Source of the DNA: Capitulum mitella
Lineage: Eukaryota; Arthropoda; Thecostraca; Pollicipedomorpha; Pollicipedidae
Assembly: GCA_030062745.1 (NCBI GenBank)
Contig: CP099839.1
Coordinates: 37,652,816 to 37,716,815, forward strand
Length of the DNA stretch: 64,000 nucleotides
Reading direction: 5' to 3'
Shown piece after piece: positions 58,556-64,000 of this stretch (the stretch's first letter is position 1; the number at the start of each line of letters is the position of its first letter). The notes beneath the pieces were generated by a model. The model saw only the letters and a program-made list of their open reading frames with translations. It ran no database searches and was not told where the DNA came from. A program made the translations under genes and the position numbers.

Positions 58556-60042
58556 TTAACCCAATTCCCGGAGGGTTAGACGGTATGGCCGATACCCGGC
58601 AGGGAAGGGCAGGTTGGCCCCCCCCCCGAGATCTCGAAAAGTACACATCCGATTTCATCGCAACAAACGGAAATCGATTTGCCATGACGTAAAGTACACT
58701 TTTAAAGAAAAGTTTTCAACATTTTGAAAGAGGGATACAGGGAGGCAAAATATCAAAATGGGGGTAGTTCTGGACTTCTTATAACTCCGTTGTTTATGGA
58801 CCGATTTTGATGAAATTGGCATGAATCGAGAGGTAATGGATAGGACTTTTGCCATTCATGCACACATTTGAAATTTTGACAAAATTCACAGGCGTTCACA
58901 GGATTTCAAAAATAGGAGGATTAGTTTTTCCAAAAACTGCATGAACAAAATAGGTAAAAGCACTTTTTCGGCTTCTGCTAGTAATGATATGCTAAACAAA
59001 TGCAAACCGTATTACAATGTTTGTATAATGTTAGCATACGCGGTGCAGGAACATGAAAAAAGGGGAACTGTCATGGTCACATGCTCTTCAGATGAACTTG
59101 TGACCTTTGACCTTAAATGACCTCCAGTGACCTTTGGGCCACTTGGAATGATCTCGTGTACATTAAGTATTATCTGTAAACGGTTTCGATTACTTGAATT
59201 AACTCTATTTCAAAAATTCTGTGTTACGGCTATTGTGAAAAAGGGTACGCGCACTGACATTTTAGGTCATAGCTCCGTGACCCAACCTGGTATCGAGCTG
59301 AAACTTGGTACTGAAGTAGAGGAGAACGTTTACGTCATATATATTCCGAGTTTGGCATTTGAAAGAATAGCGCGGAAATTATTACCATAAAACCAAATTT
59401 TGACTTTTGACCTTCACCTCACCTTGTTAAGTGACCTCAGACGAACAAAACTGTGTTCGTTTGTTGCCCATTTATCTAATTATACATTCGTATAAAGTTT
59501 TAAGTTCTACCTTAAAAATGCTATTTTTGACAGTCATTTTTGTTTTACCCTCAACAGGGCCAAAAATGGCCTGAGGTGCCTCCCAAAAACGTTGCCTGGC
59601 TCCGCCCCTGAGCCAAGTACATAGCCAGGATTTTCCTCGGGGGGGGGGGCTAAATGTCAAATTTTGTCATATGCCCCAGACATATGACGAAATTTACAAG
59701 AAAAGGCAGCAATTTTAGGTAATTTATCTCATATTTAATGCACAGGAAAACATAGAATGTTTGGTTTTGCAACATATATATCATCACTATTACGTATTCA
59801 TGTGAAATCGCCATGTATCTCGTGCAGACCGCTTGGCTCAGGGGGCCATGCCCCCCACGGCCCCCCTTGGTTACGTCCCTGCCCTGAGCAGAATAGAATT
59901 TTGAAATTTTGTCACATTGCGTGGAAAGAACAACCTAGGAAAACTCACCAAGTTTCGTAAAGCTGCGTCAAAAGGCCTGGAACTGGCAAGCAAAAAACCC
60001 GAGGGGGGCCAATTCAGCCCTCCCTGCCGGGAATAGGGTTAA
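58556..60042 (+). mobile_element. TTAA-bounded nonautonomous element, family A copy 5, interrupted by a hAT-like MITE
   Basis: TTAACCCAATTCCCGG starts at 58556 and CCGGGAATAGGGTTAA ends at 60042. Without the 268-bp insertion and one 8-bp duplication it is 1,211 bp, equal to copy 4. The exact DR1 pair TGACCTTTGACCT lies at 59101-59113. G/C hairpin blocks occur near both ends (58606-58630, 60002-60028). Confidence 0.88.
59614..59881 (+). mobile_element. 268-bp hAT-like MITE nested in family A copy 5, with perfect 8-bp target duplication
   Basis: The insertion interrupts the family A segment GGCTCCGCCCCTGAGCA. CCCTGAGC is present both at 59606-59613 and at 59882-59889. The ends are CAAGTACATAGCCAGG and, reverse-complemented, CAGGGACGTAACCAAGG: inverted repeats matching at most positions, of the hAT type. 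Just inside is a G-run at left and CCATGCCCCCCACGG at right. A sister copy is at 49870-50121. It has no coding capacity, so it was mobilised in trans. Confidence 0.85.
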
Positions 60043-60640
60043 GATCTACTGCAGATGAAAGGTGAGGGTCGAGTCGCAAAACGAAGGGTAAAACATGGAA
60101 ACATATCACATTTAGACGCATTAGGAACATTCCACGCTTGTCAGCAAGATGACGCCTAAGACCAGTCGCAAAACCCACCTGAGGACAGTTAACGGTGGTT
60201 GCCGGCAGGTGTTGTATAGTCTAGGGAAACTGAACTGGCGGTGTCCGGTCGCAGTGCTGCATCGAGGAACGTGAAACTTTTCGTTCTGTCTTGTACGAGT
60301 TCACATCGTGTTACTTCGTGCTAGCTTGCAAGCCAGGTCCTCCGGTTTCCGATCGCTAAAAGTTCGTGAGCGAGAGAGAGAAGGTGAAAAACGGGCAAGG
60401 TCGCTGCATGAAAGTTATTCAAGACTCTCCAGCAGGTCAGACATGACTGAACTTTTTCCTACCGTAGACTGTTTTTCCGAATAGCTAATTTGTTTATTCC
60501 TTCAAGGCTGGTTTTTGTGCACGTACCGTTAACGGAAGTGCAGTGTCTGGCCTGTGAAAGAATCAGTGCCGAGACGGCAGATGTTAGAAGGGGCTGCGGA
60601 AGGTAATTTAAGGCAATAAATTCAGTAAGTTTTAGTTGCA
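60043..60640. other. unassigned sequence
   Basis: No gene recognised. A short GA run lies at about 60370-60380. Confidence 0.4.
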
Positions 60641-60649
60641 TTGCACAGA

Positions 60650-60990
60650 TCATACATGCATGAGGATCCATTGCCATCGCGAGCTACGAGGCCAGACCCC
60701 TCCACAACTGGGCACGTGCCCTTTACTCATGCAGTTAACCACGCGCCACGTGACACCAAACCGGTGAGAGGAGGGCCGATCATCGTCTCCCGCAGACGTC
60801 TGCCGATCCAGCTGCCCAGGAATGCCCGGTGGCGCGGCGGAGCGCGGCGTTGCCCGGCCCGGCGGCACATCACCTGCCGTCGGCGGATTTAATTTCGGGG
60901 ACAACGAAAAGGAGAGACGATTTAATTTCGGGGACGGCCGAATCAGCGAACAATGGCCCGAGCCGTGCCGGCCATCACGGATAAAGTTTC
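60650..60990. promoter_or_regulatory. GC-rich island with two CACGTG boxes and a short direct repeat
   Basis: CpG-rich sequence carries CACGTG at about 60713 and 60744. The 17-base string GATTTAATTTCGGGGAC occurs at 60886-60902 and again at 60919-60935. Frames here (about 83 codons on each strand) are not recognisable. It may be a promoter. Confidence 0.3.
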
Positions 60991-61319
60991 GTCTTCTCTA
61001 GCACATAGCACGTGGTATGGCATACGTTAGGCGTTTTTATTCATTCGTTAAAGTCATTAGTCATTGATTTCATTACTTTTTTTTATTTTTTGCTCGAAAG
61101 TGCACTACTGGTAACGAGGAAACCAGGTCACCCAGACTTCCGGAATGCCAAAACGTCGAATTCATCAGCACCGTACGTCAAAAACCGTCCCGGAATTGAC
61201 ATAGACGGTACCAGTACCTCGCTAAGTCCTTGTTCTCCTTGTCTAGAATTCTTGCCGTGTTATCATTTCGTTTCCTCTGCTATGACTTCCTTTCGTCCTC
61301 TCTTGTTGTCTGTTCTGGC

Positions 61320-61740
61320 CACTTGATCGTCACTCCTAACCACACGCTCGCCGACGGTAATCGCTCGCCGCTCGCTCGCCGCCGCCGGGCTTGAGCGGTG
61401 CGATGTCAGCGCGGCGGCCGCCTGACGGTCGGCTCTCCCCGCTCTCTGCACTTCCGTCCCGGAGACCGGCTCCTGTCCGTCGGCTGGTGGCCGCCGCGGG
61501 GACGGCGGCACGGACGGTGACAATCCGCCGGGATCCGACAGGCACACAAAAAGCCGCCGGCTCTGGCCGTAAAGCCGCGGGCAAGATGAAATGGCGGCGC
61601 GTCCGCCGGCGGCTGGCCGGCCGCCCGCCGAGGCGGCCGCGATCACAGCCGCGGCGGGCTTCACCGGCGGCGATAGTGGCGCCTCCGGCCGCCCGGCCTC
61701 GCGCGCCGTCCCACAAACCTCTGCCGCCGCCGGAATAGCG
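61320..61740. other. GC/CpG-rich island
   Basis: About 420 bases of CCG/CGG-rich sequence are open in several frames on both strands. The longest frame in the window, 267 codons on minus (61336-62139), covers it and continues about 130 codons into less GC-rich DNA. It has no recognisable domain and ends in low-complexity Arg/Ala/Gly sequence. It could be a first exon region. Confidence 0.4.
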
Positions 61741-63540
61741 GGTAGGGTGTAAACTGGAAACGTCGCCCAGCCAGTGTTCCGCGGCGACCCTAAAAAAGCG
61801 CGAGTGTTCGCGTGTCTTCGAGGAGAGATACGCCGTAGAGGAGATGCCGGAAATGGCTCCCACTGAGCTGTCGTCGCCGGCTTTGGCAGACAGTCGGGAC
61901 GCAAGCTTGATCTTGTTAGCAATGGTACGAATTATGCGGAGCGGATCACAGTATGGCTGAACATATGCCGTAGGAACCCAGGAGAAAGAGGGGCGCCGAC
62001 AAATTTTGATGCCATTATTTTCTTGCAATGACGTATTGAGGGGAGTCTTTTTTGCCAGCATGCCATGGGTCGTCCCTTTGGGCGCGGCGCGTGCACCCAG
62101 GGCCAAAAAATATCTACATGGCGACGTAGCTGGACACACAAATCGCTGCGCCAGCCATCGTTTATGTGAGGAGCCAGATAAAGCATGACCACGAACATTG
62201 CATGTTTTTCTCTTTGTCTCTCTTCTTTCCTCCCAGTGTTCCTCTTCATTTCGTTATCCAATCGCTCGTAAATGTTTGTGTCCGATAAAGACGTCAAAAT
62301 ATGCACCACGGGGTCATATCATGTTAAATGGCCAATGTTTATTGGCTGTCTCTGTCGCTAAATAAAGCCAACGTTTCGGCTTCTTTGTAACAGATTGCAA
62401 GATTGTGTCATGGTTCTTTGTGGTAATGTTGAACTGTCTGCTTACCCATTTCATGCTCTGAGGAAAATCAGTACGCACGAGATTTATAGCGCATACTTTT
62501 TATGAGCACTTATGTCAGCTTATATGACATGATCGCAGGAATGGTGTTAATGTCGCATATTAAATGTTCCTCACGACGTGAGCTTCATATCATGCATATC
62601 TCACCTAACTGTTATGGCGTGCTTATTTTCGCGGCTGCCGCATTGCTATGCTCGTCGATCGCTGATCCCGTTGAGGGAGGCATACCAAGTAGTGCCGAAA
62701 TGCTTGGACTTTATTAACATCAAGCCCATTTGACTTACGTTATGCGTATAATCCGAAAGACAACCAGCCCTATTTGTGCCACCTGCAGCCACCGGTTGAG
62801 CCGTTTTTGACAGTCCTAGATTGAAAAGTGAGAAATACCTACCCTGCTGAGGTCTTCCCAGGCCTTTCTTTTACTCATGGAAGCCGACAACGTCGGGTGA
62901 GGACGTTTCTTTTCTCAGTCAATGCCGTCGCTACAACCAAACGTGACAACCGGAACCAAAACGTTGCAATAGTCTGAAGTTTGTGCTGCCCGTTGCGTTA
63001 ACAAGTGCTTCCTTTCCTTCGCCCGCTCCGCCTCGACCTTCAAATATGGCATTGTCCTCGTTGTATTCGCTATTCATTTCCCATAGAAAGGCTTCGTTTT
63101 ATGATTATTTTCACACTTACATACGTTTCCTATTAGGCAAAAGTATCCAGATGGCAAACAAGCATATTGCACATCCTCTGTGCTGAAAAGTCGGAAACGG
63201 GGTTGCCACTGAAAGTTGGCGAGCTGAAGCCCTCTGGCCCCATGGCACCCGCGTCCGTGTATGAGACAAAGCGACCGAGATCCGAAGAGAAATGAACATC
63301 TGGGGATAGACAAGGTTACATGGACGAAGACTTGCCCCTCCCCCTTCCTTAGTACATGGTCTGGTTCATCCTTGCGTCCACAGTCGACATTAATACGTTC
63401 TTAAGGTTTAATGTTACATTGGATAAAAAAAAACTGAAAAGTGTAAGGTGCTCCGGAGCTGCCGGAAAGACAGTAGGTCGAAAAGGATGCGGTGAGGTGC
63501 AAGATGCGCCCGACAGCGGTTTTTAAGTGCACTGAAACAT
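61741..63540. other. no supported gene
   Basis: The upstream part of the 267-codon minus frame extends to 62139; otherwise only short frames are present. I recognise no domain, repeat terminus or RNA. Confidence 0.4.
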
Positions 63541-63600
63541 TCATTTTATGGTAATTTATTGTCATGCAATAAAGCCGTGGAATGGAATGGAAATATTTTT
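63541..63600 (+). repeat. possible LINE-type 3' tail
   Basis: GTCATGCAATAAAGCCGTGG is followed by a short GGAAT tandem (GGAATGGAATGGAAAT). AATAAA plus a short tandem tail is typical of non-LTR retroelement 3' ends. No coding relic was recognised upstream, so this is tentative. Confidence 0.3.
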
Positions 63601-63639
63601 CAAGCCTGGTAGCCCCGCCACCCTATCCAGGAACGACGG

Positions 63640-64000
63640 AAATGCGGCGAGGCGGAGGTAAGGAGGTCGCAGGGGCAGCAGGGGTGTGGTTTCCTATCTC
63701 TTTGTGGGTGCCCCGGCATGCACAAAGCGGTAACATCACCTGTTCCCAACGAATCAGCCATTCTGGCGAGCCGTATCTCAACAGGGGCACGGCTTGGTGG
63801 GGGGTCGTCCGGCCGGGGAGCCGGGCCTGTACCTCCTGGCGCGGCGGCCCTTGTGAGGCCGTCAGGAGCGCCACTGACTCCGCCGACGGCGCCCCCGCCG
63901 CGCGGTCTGGCCACGGCTGGGTCAGATTCGGCGTCTTCCGGCGCGTCGGACCTTGGGGTCAGGTTCGGCGTCCTCCGGTGCGGCGGACCGCGCTGGCCGC
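63640..64000. other. GC-rich island with two-unit tandem at the window edge
   Basis: CpG-rich sequence runs to the end of the window. At about 63918-63990 the string GGTCAG(A/G)TTCGGCGTC followed by (T/C)TCCGG recurs with a period near 37 bases. Minus frames of 83 and 104 codons are not recognisable and are favoured by composition. Confidence 0.4.

Noticed and set aside
1-64000. CRISPR arrays, bacterial operons, phage genes, rRNA genes
   Set aside because: No regularly spaced identical repeats, ribosome binding sites, dense co-directional ORFs or rRNA-like conserved stretches were seen; all signals are eukaryotic.

Overview
This is a eukaryotic, almost certainly invertebrate (arthropod or related ecdysozoan), nuclear genome window. 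It has no operons, ribosome binding sites or dense coding. Short open frames without homology dominate, together with microsatellites, GC-rich islands and many decayed transposons. The protein relics point to an arthropod-like repeat landscape: a DD34D mariner, a DUF4817-plus-DDE Tc1/mariner-type transposase, and a multicopy 'uncharacterised' transposon protein common in arthropods and cnidarians. I cannot name the species.

The only host protein-coding segment I can support well is the first coding exon of a class A GPCR (aminergic, muscarinic/histamine-H3-like) on the minus strand at 6290-6571. It ends in a clean splice donor and sits in a GC-rich island (about 6140-6840). The later exons would lie to the left on the minus strand and are not visible in positions 1-6289, so the intron is at least 6.2 kb. 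Weaker candidates are a GC-rich open segment ending in a stop at 43547-43721, a TATA-containing segment at about 46420, and GC-rich islands near 0.5, 26.8, 30.0, 41.4, 46.3, 60.8, 61.5 and 63.8 kb.

Most of the rest is mobile DNA. At least eleven elements of about 1-1.6 kb are bounded by TTAA and fall into five families, here called A to E: A five copies, B two, C two, D one and E one. All have piggyBac-like ends (TTAA duplication, mostly CCC-starting termini), and just inside each end a G-run/C-run block that can form a hairpin. None carries a transposase frame I can see. Families A, B, D and E also carry clusters of AGGTCA/TGACCT half-sites, including exact DR1 arrangements in three family A copies.

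A second group has hAT-like ends (CAGGG..GTAGCCAGG). One is a 268-bp MITE nested in a family A copy with a perfect 8-bp target duplication. Another is a 2.2-kb element filled by a degenerate GC-rich minisatellite. A third candidate at 52.07-53.12 kb has GAATC-rich ends.

Protein-bearing relics, all disabled, are: a Tc1-like remnant (13578-14170), an L1/Tx1-like LINE reverse transcriptase (about 16.25-17.44 kb, minus), a DD34D mariner (about 20.55-21.52 kb), a DUF4817/DDE transposase (33068-34111, minus) and the uncharacterised transposon ORF (about 56.2-57.83 kb, minus). Other structures are a 229-bp long inverted repeat (2436-3225), two degenerate tRNA-like (SINE-type) segments, a CACGGCCA-rich satellite running into a GC island (29.58-30.2 kb), and several microsatellites.

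My calls rest on reading and translating by eye. Copy identities, repeat consensus sequences and gene structures need alignment to confirm.
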